Source: Methanocella_A sp963769045
GTDB lineage: Archaea; Halobacteriota; Methanocellia; Methanocellales; Methanocellaceae
DNA: 64,000 nt
Assembly (NCBI GenBank): GCA_963769045.1
Contig: CAVYKK010000020.1
Location: 95,119 to 159,118, forward strand
Direction of reading: 5' to 3'
Below are positions 34,274 to 43,382 of the stretch, piece by piece. Each line of letters begins with the position of its first letter. Position 1 is the stretch's first letter. Below the pieces are notes generated by a model. That model was not told the origin of the DNA, ran no database searches, and saw only the letters and a program-made list of their open reading frames with translations. A program made the translations under genes and the position numbers.

Positions 34274-35194
34274 ATGGTGAGAGAACTCGCAAAGGAATTA
34301 AAGGATAAGTTTTCATCCATGGGCGCCCCCGACGTGCCCCTGAAAGAGATCGAACAGAAGCTGGACCTGCTGGTGAACCAGTACAAGGTGCCAGAGGACG
34401 AAGCCCGGCGTACGGTGTACAACCAGTACGCAAGGGACTTAAAGCTGCAGCGGCCCCAGGCCGGCGGCGATGCGGAGCTCGTCAAGATCAAGGATATCGT
34501 CAAGGACGGCATGTGGATCGCGCTCAACGCAAAGGTCGTCCAGCTATGGGAAAGCGACAAGAGCTCGATCTCCCAGGTCGGCCTGCTCGGCGACGAGACA
34601 GGGATTGTTAAGTTCGTCGTCTTTTCCAAGTCCGAGCTTCCGCTGCTGGCGGAGGGCAAGAGCTACCACTTCTCCAAGCTCGTCACAGACTCGTGGCAGG
34701 GCCGCTTCTCAGTGAAGCTGAACAAGGCCACGGTCATCACCCCGATCGACGATATGGATACCGGGGGCATCGAGACGACGATGACCGGCGCCATCGTGGA
34801 TGTACAGTCCGGCAGCGGCCTGATCAAGCGGTGCCCCGAGTGCAACCGGCCCCTGAACAAGGGCCTGTGCGTCGACCACGGCAAGCAGGACGGCGAGTAC
34901 GACCTGCGCGTCAAGGCGGTGCTGGACGATGGCAAAGTCGCACAGGACATCATCCTGAACCAGGAGATGACCTACAAGGTGACGGGCATCGACGTCAAGA
35001 TCGCCAAGAAGATGGCCATGGACGCCGTGGACCCGGCAGTGGTGCTCGACGAGATCAAGCGCATCCTGCTCGGCAAGTACTTCACCGTACGCGGCCGCGT
35101 GGCAGGCGGGCGCTACCTGCTCGTCACCGACATGGACCGGACGGCGAAGGACATCACGCTGGAAGAAGTGCTTAAAAAAGTGGGGGCGATATAA
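34274..35194 (+). CDS. Replication protein A, large subunit with zinc finger
   Basis: Single-strand DNA-binding protein for replication and repair. 306 residues: an N-terminal helical leader (1-~70), an OB fold at ~72-165 (LVKIKDIVKDGMWIALNAKV, GIVKFVVFSKSELPLL), a second OB fold at ~170-290 containing a zinc finger CPEC-x8-CVDH (~195-210). Archaeal RPA of Methanosarcina type has 2-4 OB folds plus such a finger. The next gene begins directly after its stop and encodes the partner. Start ATG 34274. Confidence 0.87.
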   Translation: MVRELAKELKDKFSSMGAPDVPLKEIEQKLDLLVNQYKVPEDEARRTVYNQYARDLKLQRPQAGGDAELVKIKDIVKDGMWIALNAKVVQLWESDKSSISQVGLLGDETGIVKFVVFSKSELPLLAEGKSYHFSKLVTDSWQGRFSVKLNKATVITPIDDMDTGGIETTMTGAIVDVQSGSGLIKRCPECNRPLNKGLCVDHGKQDGEYDLRVKAVLDDGKVAQDIILNQEMTYKVTGIDVKIAKKMAMDAVDPAVVLDEIKRILLGKYFTVRGRVAGGRYLLVTDMDRTAKDITLEEVLKKVGAI

Positions 35195-35782
35195 ATGCCT
35201 CAGGCAAGAGAAGTCGCAAGGCGAGTCTTTGCAAAAGAGTTCAACGCGTCGAACATGCTCTTCAAGGAGAGCGAGGACCAGTATTCCCCGCAGTACGTGC
35301 TGACACCGACCGGCGCCAAATGCAACCGGATCTTCATCGTAGGCACGCTGACGGAGAAGAGCGACATCGGCAACGACTCCGAGTACTGGCGCGGCCGGGT
35401 CACTGACCCCACCGGCGCGTTCACCATCTACGCCGGGCAGTACACTCCGGAGGCCGCCCAGGCGCTGTCGGACATCGAGGTGCCGTCCTTCGTGGCGGTC
35501 ATCGGCAAGCCAAGCAGCTATAAAGGCCAGGACGGCAACCCCGTGATCACCGTCAGGCCCGAGATCATCGTCCCGGTGGACGGCGATACGAGGGACCTGT
35601 GGGTGAAGGACGCCATCGAGGCAACGGCCGAAAGGCTACAGGCGCTGAAAGCCGGGTCCACCCCCGACGCCGTAAAGGCGAAGGAGCACTACAACCCGAA
35701 CGTCGACGATTACAAGACGATGCTCCAGACCGCGGCCAAGTCACTGAAGTCGATGGAAGTCGTCGTGACGAACGCGCGCTAA
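35195..35782 (+). CDS. RPA-associated protein (COG3390 type)
   Basis: 195 residues. The N-terminal half holds an OB fold (NRIFIVGTLTEKSDIGNDSE, YWRGRVTDPTGAFTIYAGQY, AVIGKPSSYKGQDGN) and the C-terminal half is helical. This family is encoded directly after RPA in euryarchaea and forms a complex with it on single-stranded DNA. Here the two genes are joined with no gap (TAA then ATG). Start ATG 35195. Confidence 0.85.
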   Translation: MPQAREVARRVFAKEFNASNMLFKESEDQYSPQYVLTPTGAKCNRIFIVGTLTEKSDIGNDSEYWRGRVTDPTGAFTIYAGQYTPEAAQALSDIEVPSFVAVIGKPSSYKGQDGNPVITVRPEIIVPVDGDTRDLWVKDAIEATAERLQALKAGSTPDAVKAKEHYNPNVDDYKTMLQTAAKSLKSMEVVVTNAR

Positions 35783-35930
35783 ACGCAATCGCACAGGGGT
35801 CGGAAGACACGAAGATCTCTCGAAAGAGGGTCTGTCACCTTCGCGTTACAAACCCCTGTGGCTTTACTTTTTTATGATAGCAGCTATAGTGAGTGTTCTC
35901 TATAGGGCTTAGAAAAATCGCGCTGCTCGC

Positions 35931-35951
35931 CCGGCCGCTCGCGCGCGCACA
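35931..35951 (-). repeat. 19-bp GC-rich repeat, copy a
   Basis: On the minus strand this reads GTGCGCGCGCGAGCGGCCG, an exact 19-base match to two sites at 63521-63539 and 63736-63754. It is largely alternating C/G and lies in a non-coding stretch between the RPA operon and R6. Confidence 0.6.
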
Positions 35952-36023
35952 TGTGAATGACCGGGATGGGCGCACAGGATGTCAACCTATCGAAAAATTA
36001 TGCACTTTGTTTCGGCACGCGAC

Positions 36024-36153
36024 TCCTGTCATGCTCGCCAGGGGCGCCAAGAGCCAAGTTCGCCAGGACGAATAGACAATAAGGAATTTGATCCCATTCC
36101 TATAGCATTCCTGGCGCCCTTGGCCCTTGGCGCCCCTGGCGAGCGTGACAGTA
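36024..36153. repeat. 9-bp-unit palindromic element R6
   Basis: Left arm 36024-36068 (CCTGTCATGCTCGCCAGG and units GGCGCCAAG) pairs with right arm 36108-36152 (CTGGCGCCC TTGGCCCTT GGCGCCCC, then TGGCGAGCGTGACAG) with a few mismatches. The vocabulary and outer ends (CTGTCA...CTCGCCA) match R4. With the copy-a GC-rich repeat it fills the ~395-base gap between RPA-associated and NHL genes; no gene is seen there. Confidence 0.78.
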
Positions 36154-36178
36154 GTCGCATAGCCTGAACAAGGCCGAA

Positions 36179-37300
36179 TTACTTTCGCAGGCAGTATAAC
36201 GCCGCGCCAAGTCCGATGCCGATCAGTGCCACGAACGCCGCAAACCCGGGCGTCGGGGTAGGTTCGCTCTCGTTTTGAAGCTCCTCGAACTGCCGTTCCA
36301 GTAACTGGGTCGTATAATTGGTGCCGGCATAAATGGTGCCCCATGTGACGCCCCGGCCCTTCATGTTCTCGTTCTCATCTGTTCCGTACGTGTAATCGGG
36401 GGTGAACCAGACGATCCGTCGGTTGTCAAGGTCGGCCACGTATACCCGGCCGTTTTCGTCGATAGCGGGACTGATATGGCCGATGAACGGGTCCGGCCCG
36501 CAGCCATTCCACTTTGCCACGAATGCGCCGTCGGTCGTCAGCTTCTGTATGCGCCTGTTGCCGGATTCGACCACATAGAGGAAGCCGTCCATGCCTATTG
36601 CGATATCGAATACCCCGTTGAACGTGCCGTTCGCCGAGCCCAGCTTTCCGATGGTCCGTGTCGTGCCGTCGGGGGCGATCACATTGATACGGTTGCTGAC
36701 ACCCGCTGTATATATGGTGCCGTTCCTGTCGACTGCCAGACTGTCGAAACCTTCCGATGGCATTGTGGTATTCTTTGCGCTAATAACGCGCAGCGTGCCG
36801 TTGGCATCTATGGCGTCGATTTCCCAGAAGTGGACAGAATCACCGGCCTGACCGCTCTGCGTTTGAACGACGTACAGGGTGCTGAAATATACGACGCCGC
36901 ACGGGCTGACGGCCATTTCGACCACGGCCAGGTCACTCTGGTTGACGTTGCTCCATAGCAACGTGGCATTCCCGTTCTCATCTATCCTCGTAATATTGAA
37001 GATTGTGTGCGGGCTCCGCTTTTCAGACATCCTCTCCAGAACATAGAGGTTGCCCGCCTCGTCGAACGCCAGGTCCACGGCCGGCCGGTCTAACGTCTTC
37101 GCGAGCGTCCCGTCGGGGGCAAAGACGAAGATGCAGTTGCCCTCGCTCACGTTCGAGGCCGCCGCGTAAACGTTGCCGTCCGGCCCCGGCGCTATCCTGG
37201 ATGCCGAGAACGTGTCGTCGACGGCCATCGCCGGAGCGACAGACAGAATGCAAAACAGGAGCATTAGCGATGCTGACAGGACGATGTTAAAGTACCTCAT
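36179..37300 (-). CDS. NHL-repeat surface protein with PGF-CTERM tail
   Basis: 373 residues: a signal peptide (1-27, ending AMA), then ~300 residues of six-bladed NHL/propeller repeats (for example DNRRIVWFTPDY, ESGNRRIQKLTTDG, VDLAFDEAGNLYVLE). The tail has a short acidic/Thr-Pro linker and PTPTPGF, a hydrophobic segment and CLRK, which is the PGF-CTERM sorting signal. Such proteins are processed by archaeosortase A and lipid-linked at the cell surface. A binding or adhesion role is likely; the ligand is unknown. It is next to, and on the same strand as, the propeller/winged-helix regulator upstream. Confidence 0.82.
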   Translation of the reverse strand: MRYFNIVLSASLMLLFCILSVAPAMAVDDTFSASRIAPGPDGNVYAAASNVSEGNCIFVFAPDGTLAKTLDRPAVDLAFDEAGNLYVLERMSEKRSPHTIFNITRIDENGNATLLWSNVNQSDLAVVEMAVSPCGVVYFSTLYVVQTQSGQAGDSVHFWEIDAIDANGTLRVISAKNTTMPSEGFDSLAVDRNGTIYTAGVSNRINVIAPDGTTRTIGKLGSANGTFNGVFDIAIGMDGFLYVVESGNRRIQKLTTDGAFVAKWNGCGPDPFIGHISPAIDENGRVYVADLDNRRIVWFTPDYTYGTDENENMKGRGVTWGTIYAGTNYTTQLLERQFEELQNESEPTPTPGFAAFVALIGIGLGAALYCLRK

Positions 37301-37384
37301 TGATACCCGACCGGTTGGATGATAAACATAAGGAAATAATGTATAATAAATATTTTATTTTGATTCTGTATTTACAAAATCGAA

Positions 37385-39715
37385 TCAGAGCCGGTCCATT
37401 ATCCTCATGACATGCGGCCGGTACTCTTCTTTGATCGAGTAAGCATAGCTGTTGTCGTCGCCGGCCGTCCTTTCTACGATGCCCTTCTCTGCCAGCTCGC
37501 TGATATGCCGGTGTGCTGCCGTCGTGGACACGTTCAGTTCTCGTGCCAGCTCCGGCCCGGTGATGCCCGGCCGTCGGGACAGCACGACCAGCATACGGCG
37601 CAACGTGTCCCGGCGCATCAGGGATACCAGCGACCGCTCCTGCTGCGAGTAGGCCCCGGCGTTGGTGAAGTAGCGCAGGAACTTGTCGCCCTCGTTGTGC
37701 GCGATGACCTTATGGTTCAGCGCCAGGATAAACAGGTGATACCTGACCGTACCGAGGTTAATGTCAAGGCTCCTCGCCGCTTCGGCAGCGGTCATGCCGG
37801 GATTGTCAGCTACGTACCGGAGCACCTGCCTGCGGTTCTCGTTTTTGTCGATCAGGCCCTTTGCACGGGCTACCGTGCCGAGCATGAAGAACCGGAAAAA
37901 TACATAGACGGCGGCAGCAATGGCGATACCGGCGGCGGCGATGCCCGCGCTCTTGCTTCCGACCCGGCCATCCCAGGTACTATAGTAAAAGCTGCTGTTG
38001 TTAGCGACGGCCCTGTAAATATTGCTGGCTATCGGCTGCCTCCAGAGCATATAGCCGTCATTGTCCAGCGCGTACAGGCTATCGATGTAAAGGCACCTCG
38101 ATCGGTTGGCAATGACAGGCAACTCTAAGACCTGATAGTGATAGCTCACATACGTCACATTTTCCCCCGGGTAGACGACGATGATGCCCCTGTAGGATGG
38201 AGTAATCGGGACCTGGTCCAGGGGAGTTACGAAGACGATGCCGCTGCTGTGCTCGTCTAAAACGCTGCCCTCCAGTCCCACTTGAGCAATAGTCTCCTTT
38301 GTGAGTAGCATCGTATGCTTATCGGCAGAGGGCACGGTAAAGTTCCACCGGGCCGTATTATTCCTGACGTCGTATGCAGTGATCGTGTCGGATGGGAAGT
38401 CCTTTGAGCTCAGTATTTTTTCAAACACGTTCAGGTCAATATGCACGTTGCTATTGTAGGCGTAGATGACCCCCTTGCTGCCGGCGACCGCCACAAGGCC
38501 CGGCTGGCCGCTATCCGGGACGTCGTACAACATGTAAGGCCAAGATGCGTCAGAGACCTTTCCGTCGCCAGAAATGATCAACATGTCAGATGTTTGAGAA
38601 GGGTACTCGAGCTTGCTCATGTAGACATTGCCCCTGTCATCAAGCGGCATGAGCGGGAATAGTATGAATGTGCCGCCGGTAGCGCGGCTGATCCAGTTGA
38701 TCTTGCCGTGAGTGTCCAGGGAAGCCAGGCCGTTTGACACGGGCACGTACAGCGTGCCGTTCCAGTATAGCGGCAGGCTGCTATACTTCGGCCATACGTG
38801 GTAGTTGGTCATCGACCTGATCACTCTGTCGCCCAGGTCTGTGCTCCATCTGAGGCTGCCGTCAGGGCCGTAGGCATCCACGGAGCTGCCAGAAGTCAAA
38901 TACTCCGGGTCGAAGAATAGCCTGGTCACGTCCTCGCCCACGATCACCGTGTCGTTGGGCCGATTCTCATAAAACGACAGGTTATACATGGCTGGCGGCC
39001 AGGTTGCCGGGATCAGGTATAGCCAACCGTCGTCGCCGACTGCCGCCGGGCCGGAGACATTGCCGATCGTGAACAACAGCGTGCCATTATTCCCGAAAAC
39101 GTCCTCGCGATATTCACGATAAAGGTACAGCCGGCCGTCACGCTCGGTTAAGGTGGCCATCCCCTCTATGTCAAAATTTTCCGGGCCTGTCAACCCCAGT
39201 ATATCGAGGCCGGTGACATTATAGCCATCCAGGGGCGTTTCCCATTCGATTTGGCCCTCTGGCGATACGGCCATCAGCTCTATCGGCAGGGTAAACGTCA
39301 TATTCGGGTCGGCTCTGGCGCGTTCGATATCGCCTTCAGTGATCTGCCGATAGACGAAAAGGTACAGGTGCCCCGAGCGCTCTGCGACGACCGGGGACGA
39401 CGGGATTAATGGCATGTGACCGCTATCTTTAGTCAATACCCCCAGTCCGGTCAGGTTGCTCAACACTTTCCATTTTCCGGGGATAACCGTCCGCCAGACG
39501 AGGTTGCCGTCGCTCTTCAAGGCAGAGATCGTATTACCCTCGAACGTATAGAGCGTGTCGTTACTGCCCACAAACATGTAGTCGATAGTGCCGTTAGTCT
39601 GCTGCTCCCATCCCGGCGGCGACGGGCCGGCCGATGTCACCGCAAAGAACAGCAAGCCTGCGAGGCAGATCAGAATGATCACGAGCACAGCCTCGAACAC
39701 ACGTGCCCTTTCCAT
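37385..39715 (-). CDS. Transmembrane PQQ-propeller/tandem winged-helix regulator A
   Basis: 776 residues from ATG 39715 (GGTGA just upstream; the longer frame from 39850 runs into the promoter). Architecture: short basic N-terminus, TM1 (~8-28), about 560 extracytoplasmic residues with PQQ-type propeller blades (GTIDYMFVGSNDTLYTF, DRGNVYMSKLEYPS, NGTLYVPVSNGLASLDTHG) and many N-glycosylation sites, TM2 (~590-612), then two winged helices (~618-690 DNPGMTAAEAARSLDINLGT and VRYHL; ~700-776 RRPGITGPELARELNVSTTA). Thus a sensor outside the cell is joined directly to a DNA-binding part inside. Close paralogs are at 40952-43156 and 1-635. Direct gene control by the membrane protein is inferred. Confidence 0.82.
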   Translation of the reverse strand: MERARVFEAVLVIILICLAGLLFFAVTSAGPSPPGWEQQTNGTIDYMFVGSNDTLYTFEGNTISALKSDGNLVWRTVIPGKWKVLSNLTGLGVLTKDSGHMPLIPSSPVVAERSGHLYLFVYRQITEGDIERARADPNMTFTLPIELMAVSPEGQIEWETPLDGYNVTGLDILGLTGPENFDIEGMATLTERDGRLYLYREYREDVFGNNGTLLFTIGNVSGPAAVGDDGWLYLIPATWPPAMYNLSFYENRPNDTVIVGEDVTRLFFDPEYLTSGSSVDAYGPDGSLRWSTDLGDRVIRSMTNYHVWPKYSSLPLYWNGTLYVPVSNGLASLDTHGKINWISRATGGTFILFPLMPLDDRGNVYMSKLEYPSQTSDMLIISGDGKVSDASWPYMLYDVPDSGQPGLVAVAGSKGVIYAYNSNVHIDLNVFEKILSSKDFPSDTITAYDVRNNTARWNFTVPSADKHTMLLTKETIAQVGLEGSVLDEHSSGIVFVTPLDQVPITPSYRGIIVVYPGENVTYVSYHYQVLELPVIANRSRCLYIDSLYALDNDGYMLWRQPIASNIYRAVANNSSFYYSTWDGRVGSKSAGIAAAGIAIAAAVYVFFRFFMLGTVARAKGLIDKNENRRQVLRYVADNPGMTAAEAARSLDINLGTVRYHLFILALNHKVIAHNEGDKFLRYFTNAGAYSQQERSLVSLMRRDTLRRMLVVLSRRPGITGPELARELNVSTTAAHRHISELAEKGIVERTAGDDNSYAYSIKEEYRPHVMRIMDRL

Positions 39716-39743
39716 ACCGCTCACCTGATCATCTGTGCGGCTT

Positions 39744-39768
39744 AGCTTAAATATAGGTTCTCTAACAA
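39744..39768 (-). promoter_or_regulatory. Promoter with AGAGAACCTATATTTAA motif (copy 2)
   Basis: Minus strand reads TTGTTAGAGAACCTATATTTAAG, 30-50 bases upstream of ATG 39715. It matches copies 1 and 3 over AGAGAA-CTATATTTaA, with the TATA box in the right half. The first GTG of the motif is GTT here. Confidence 0.6.
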
Positions 39769-39901
39769 TGTGTTGACGGCAAATCTTAGCCAGTAAAGAT
39801 TCTGCCGATTTAACTATTGTGCCATAAAACTTATAAACTCGTATCCTCATCGTTTGATTGTCAGCAGGCGAATCACAGTGTAGCCTGACGGTATTCAGGT
39901 C

Positions 39902-40594
39902 GTGAAGAATACGGATAAGGAAACAGCATTTATCATCAAGTTTACCGTTTGCTTCGTGGTTGCCGCTATTGTGCTCATCGGTGCAGGATATGCGGCCATC
40001 ACCGTGATCGGCTCAATCGATTTCAGCGGGAAAACCAGTCCCCCGACGCCGGTGCCGACGCCTTCGCCGACGATCGACCCCCAGACTACCCCGGACCCGA
40101 CGGCTAAGATCATCGTCCCTGCGACGCCGACGCCGGTGCCGACGCCGGTGCCGTCCCGGTACTCGGTCTATGTCAACTATCTCGGCGACGTTTCTAGCCG
40201 GACATATGCGATAAGCTATACTCTGGGAAAGAACGCCCAGGGGAAGCTGTCAGATCCGATCGATATGGGTCTCGTGCGCTTTTCGTTATGGAATAGCGGG
40301 AGCGTTCGCCAGGAAAACACTTACAGCCAGTTAATAAATAACGGGGCCAGCTGGTCGGGCTCCGACGGGGATGCTATACTGGAGGATGGCGAGGCTTTCT
40401 CGTTCGTAGTAAGCTACTACGCGCTGGACATCTCGCCTGATACCGAGTCTCGCGTGACCTTCTTCGCGGGTGACGAAACGGTCAAGACGACCACGTTACC
40501 TGTCCTGGTCAACCCCGTCATCACCGAGGAGCCGCCAGACCCCTGTGTCACGCCCACGCTCGATCCATTCAATCCATTCTATGGCTACGATTAA
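39902..40594 (+). CDS. Membrane-anchored surface protein with TP-rich stalk
   Basis: 230 residues from GTG 39902. One N-terminal transmembrane helix (~13-36) is followed by a stalk of repeated PTPVPTP units (~47-86, typical O-glycosylated linker) and an outer domain of ~140 residues (YSVYVNYLGDVSSRTYAISY) with beta-strand character, ending in a second Pro-rich tail PPDPCVTPTLDPFNPFYG. It resembles archaeal proteins with DUF4352-like domains but I do not recognise the domain. It is transcribed divergently from regulator A and is a candidate target of it. Confidence 0.65.
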   Translation: MKNTDKETAFIIKFTVCFVVAAIVLIGAGYAAITVIGSIDFSGKTSPPTPVPTPSPTIDPQTTPDPTAKIIVPATPTPVPTPVPSRYSVYVNYLGDVSSRTYAISYTLGKNAQGKLSDPIDMGLVRFSLWNSGSVRQENTYSQLINNGASWSGSDGDAILEDGEAFSFVVSYYALDISPDTESRVTFFAGDETVKTTTLPVLVNPVITEEPPDPCVTPTLDPFNPFYGYD

Positions 40595-40748
40595 TCCATA
40601 CGTCTTGTGACGCCGGAGAAAATCCTCTGGCATTTTTTCCACTTATAGTCATTCTCAGATAGTTTTGGACATCGTTGCTATAACACGAGGTTCGCGAGGG
40701 CTAAGCATTCCTGAATCTTTTTGTACATGGTAAGTCGGCACCATAGAG

Positions 40749-40852
40749 ACGTGAACAATGTCAATTATGTCAACTACGGTTTTTTGGAAGGGTTGCCATA
40801 CCAGAATAATATTTAGTTGACGTCGTTGACGTTGTTTATGTTGTTCAGGTGC
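40749..40852. repeat. 9-bp-unit palindromic element R8
   Basis: Right half 40815-40850 reads GTTGACGTC GTTGACGTT GTTTATGTT GTTCAGGTG, four 9-mers in a row; the left half (40751-40777, GTGAACAATGTCAATTATGT and CAAC) is the degenerate inverse. The vocabulary differs from R1-R7 but the unit length and hairpin plan are the same. The ~355-base gap between the TP-stalk gene and regulator B holds nothing else except AGCGCGCAAGCGCCCG (40890-40905), a weak relative of the GC-rich repeat. Confidence 0.65.
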
Positions 40853-40951
40853 GGCAAGCGCATAAAAAGTTATGTGAATGCGAGCATACGAGCGCGCAAG
40901 CGCCCGCCCGTAAGATGACTGTCTGCCCATCTGATTGCAGACAAAAAAAAT

Positions 40952-43156
40952 TTACAGCCGGTCCATCATCTTAGTGACGTACTGCCTGTACTCTTCCTTG
41001 ATAGAGTAAGAATAGCCCCTGTCAGCCTGCGGGACCTTCATGACGACGCCCTTGGTGAGCAGCTCGTTCATGTGGCGGCTCGCGGCGCCGGTGGAAATGT
41101 TCAGTTCCCTGGAAATCTCCACGTTGGACAGCCCCGGCTTCTCGGCCAGCGTGTTCAGCACCCGCCACATGGGCTCGCGCTTCATGAGCGAGACTACGGC
41201 GCGCTCTTCCATGCTATACGAGTTGGAGTTGGTGAAGTACCTGAGGTACTTGTCGTCCTTGTGCTCCACGATCTTGTGGTTGATCCCGAGGATCAGCAGG
41301 TGGTACCTGACCGTGCCCACGTTCAGGTGCAGGTCCCTGGATATGTCCACTGCGGTGACGCCGGGGTTGCCGGCGATGAACGCCAGCACCAGGTTCCGGT
41401 TATCGTTCTTGTCAAGCCGGTCCCGGGCCCGTGACACCGTGCCGAAGACGAAGAACTTGAAAAAGATGGCTAAGGCGCCCAGGATGGCGAACCCCGTGAC
41501 CATCATATTGACGGACGTGCCGAAGATCTTACCGTCTCCGGTGCTGTAATAGATGGTGCTGTTGTTCGCCGCTGCGGACGTCACCGGCGAGCTCAGCTGC
41601 TTCTCCCACACGAGCTTCCCGTCGAGGCCGAGGGCATAGATGCCGCTCGAAAAGGCCGCCCTTGAGCGGTTAAGGACAATGGGAGCCTCATACGTGGTGC
41701 TGCGGAAGCTGACATATATGACGTCCGAGCCCGGGTATATGCTGATGTCAGGCCAGCCGACAGGCGTGAACGTTATCACTCCCGTCATGGGGTTTGCATA
41801 CTGGTAGTACTGATCGCTATTCGGACCCAGCACGTTGACACCACTGCTCTGTCCCCGGAAGATGTCGTCGATGTTGCTCTCGTTAAGTGTCACGGTCTGC
41901 CGGTTGCCGACCGGCAGCGTGTAGCTCCATAGCGCCGTGCCGTTAGTGACACTATAAGCCGTGATCTTCTCTGTGCCCAGGCTGGACACGCTTCCCATGT
42001 TGCCGAACGTCGCCTTGTCCACATTGTACACGATACCGTCGCTTGCTGCCGTATGGACGAGGTTGCCATACTTCGAGTCATATTGCCATGGGGCAGTGCG
42101 AGTCATGCCATCCGGCCCGATAACGTAGATGTTCGAGATAAGCGAGCCGGGGTTCTGCTGTTTGATGTAGATGTTGCCCGCGGAGTCGATGGGCATGAGG
42201 TCAAAGAGTGTATTGTCGTCACCCGGCAGGTATTTCCACCACATGGTGCGGCCCATCTGATCAAGCGCCACAATGCCTCTGGTCAGGGGCACATATAACG
42301 TGCCGTTCTGGTATAATGGCAGACAGTTGAACTGAGCCCACAAGTCATCCGCAACGTACTGGGTGGCCACCGTGCCCTGAATTTCCCGCTCCCAGATGTT
42401 GTCCCCGCTGGCGTTATACGCTTCTATCAGGATCGTGGACGTTGTCCCGATCGAGGATGTCATCATGTAGATATTGCCGTTCTCGTCGATCGACGCGGGC
42501 CGCGCTACGTTGTCGATCCGGAACAGCACCGTACCATTCCTGTCGACCACGGTCTCGGTATTGTCGTTGAACACGTACAGGCGGCTGCTGTCCGAGCGCA
42601 ATGCGACAGACTGCTTCATCCTGAAGTCTTTCATGTCATCGAGCCCGATGATATCGTTGGCATTGATTTTGACCTTCAGGGGCAGTTCCCACGCAAGCTT
42701 GCCGTCGGGTGAGATCGCGAGCACCGCCGCGTCGAGGTATAAGCTCGACAGCCCTGCCTGGTAGTACTGGATTTTCAGGTCTTGCAGCGCGAGGTCCGGA
42801 AGCGCCAGAACGTACAGGTATCCGGACGAAGCGTCAGCCACAGGGTACGATTCCACCGTGCCTGACTGGTCGGCCGCATAAGTCGGCCGCTGCCAGCTGT
42901 TGATGATCTTCCACTGGCCCGGGACCTGGTAGTCCCAGATGAGGTTACCGCCGCTGTCGATGGCGTAGATGCTGTCGCTCTTGAACGCGTACAGCGTATC
43001 GTTCTGGCCGACCGTCATGTACTGGACGACCCCGCTGCCCTGGAACTCCCAGCCGGAGACAGAGTGCGAGCCGGAGGTGACTATCAGGTACATCGCGGTC
43101 AAGAGCACAATGAGTACTATGGCTAATGTCGCCTCGAATAGATAGGGTTTCCTCAT
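40952..43156 (-). CDS. Transmembrane PQQ-propeller/tandem winged-helix regulator B
   Basis: 734 residues from ATG 43156 (GTG 43165 is possible). The plan equals regulator A: TM1 (~8-28), an extracytoplasmic region of ~520 residues with propeller strands (GQNDTLYAFKSDSIYAID, NGTLYVPLTRGIVALDQMG, ENGNIYMMTSSIG), TM2 (~548-572), then two winged helices (NPGVTAVDISRDLHLNVGT and VRYHLLILGINHKIV; KPGLSNVEISRELNISTGA). The DNA-binding part is closely similar to regulator A, the outer part much less so, as expected of sensors with a shared output but different ligands. The last residues (YRQYVTKMMDRL) also match A (YRPHVMRIMDRL). Confidence 0.83.
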   Translation of the reverse strand: MRKPYLFEATLAIVLIVLLTAMYLIVTSGSHSVSGWEFQGSGVVQYMTVGQNDTLYAFKSDSIYAIDSGGNLIWDYQVPGQWKIINSWQRPTYAADQSGTVESYPVADASSGYLYVLALPDLALQDLKIQYYQAGLSSLYLDAAVLAISPDGKLAWELPLKVKINANDIIGLDDMKDFRMKQSVALRSDSSRLYVFNDNTETVVDRNGTVLFRIDNVARPASIDENGNIYMMTSSIGTTSTILIEAYNASGDNIWEREIQGTVATQYVADDLWAQFNCLPLYQNGTLYVPLTRGIVALDQMGRTMWWKYLPGDDNTLFDLMPIDSAGNIYIKQQNPGSLISNIYVIGPDGMTRTAPWQYDSKYGNLVHTAASDGIVYNVDKATFGNMGSVSSLGTEKITAYSVTNGTALWSYTLPVGNRQTVTLNESNIDDIFRGQSSGVNVLGPNSDQYYQYANPMTGVITFTPVGWPDISIYPGSDVIYVSFRSTTYEAPIVLNRSRAAFSSGIYALGLDGKLVWEKQLSSPVTSAAANNSTIYYSTGDGKIFGTSVNMMVTGFAILGALAIFFKFFVFGTVSRARDRLDKNDNRNLVLAFIAGNPGVTAVDISRDLHLNVGTVRYHLLILGINHKIVEHKDDKYLRYFTNSNSYSMEERAVVSLMKREPMWRVLNTLAEKPGLSNVEISRELNISTGAASRHMNELLTKGVVMKVPQADRGYSYSIKEEYRQYVTKMMDRL

Positions 43157-43187
43157 CGATCTCACTGCATGTGTATCTTAAGGGGCA

Positions 43188-43213
43188 GTTTAAATATAGT
43201 TTCTCTCACCATA
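43188..43213 (-). promoter_or_regulatory. Promoter with GTGAGAGAAACTATATTTAA motif (copy 3)
   Basis: Minus strand reads GGTGAGAGAAACTATATTTA followed by AAC, about 35-55 bases upstream of ATG 43156. It is identical to copy 1 over GTGAGAGAAACTATATTT and matches copy 2 with few changes. Confidence 0.65.
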
Positions 43214-43382
43214 GGTCAACATCCGGTTGAGCAGCGAACGAACGGGCATAATATAGATTTATTTTGCACATTTAATGTAGAAATAATCGTCCTGTCGGTT
43301 AACTGGCTCCAGTAATTCACTAAATGCGACATAACCCTTTAATAACCTTTCCGCTGATATGGGATCATACGGTGTTGTTGAG

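Noticed and set aside
34266..34290. GTGAGAGAA at the RPA start looks like the regulator-family promoter motif.
   Set aside because: It is part of the first RPA codons (MVREL), not upstream DNA, and has no TATA part.
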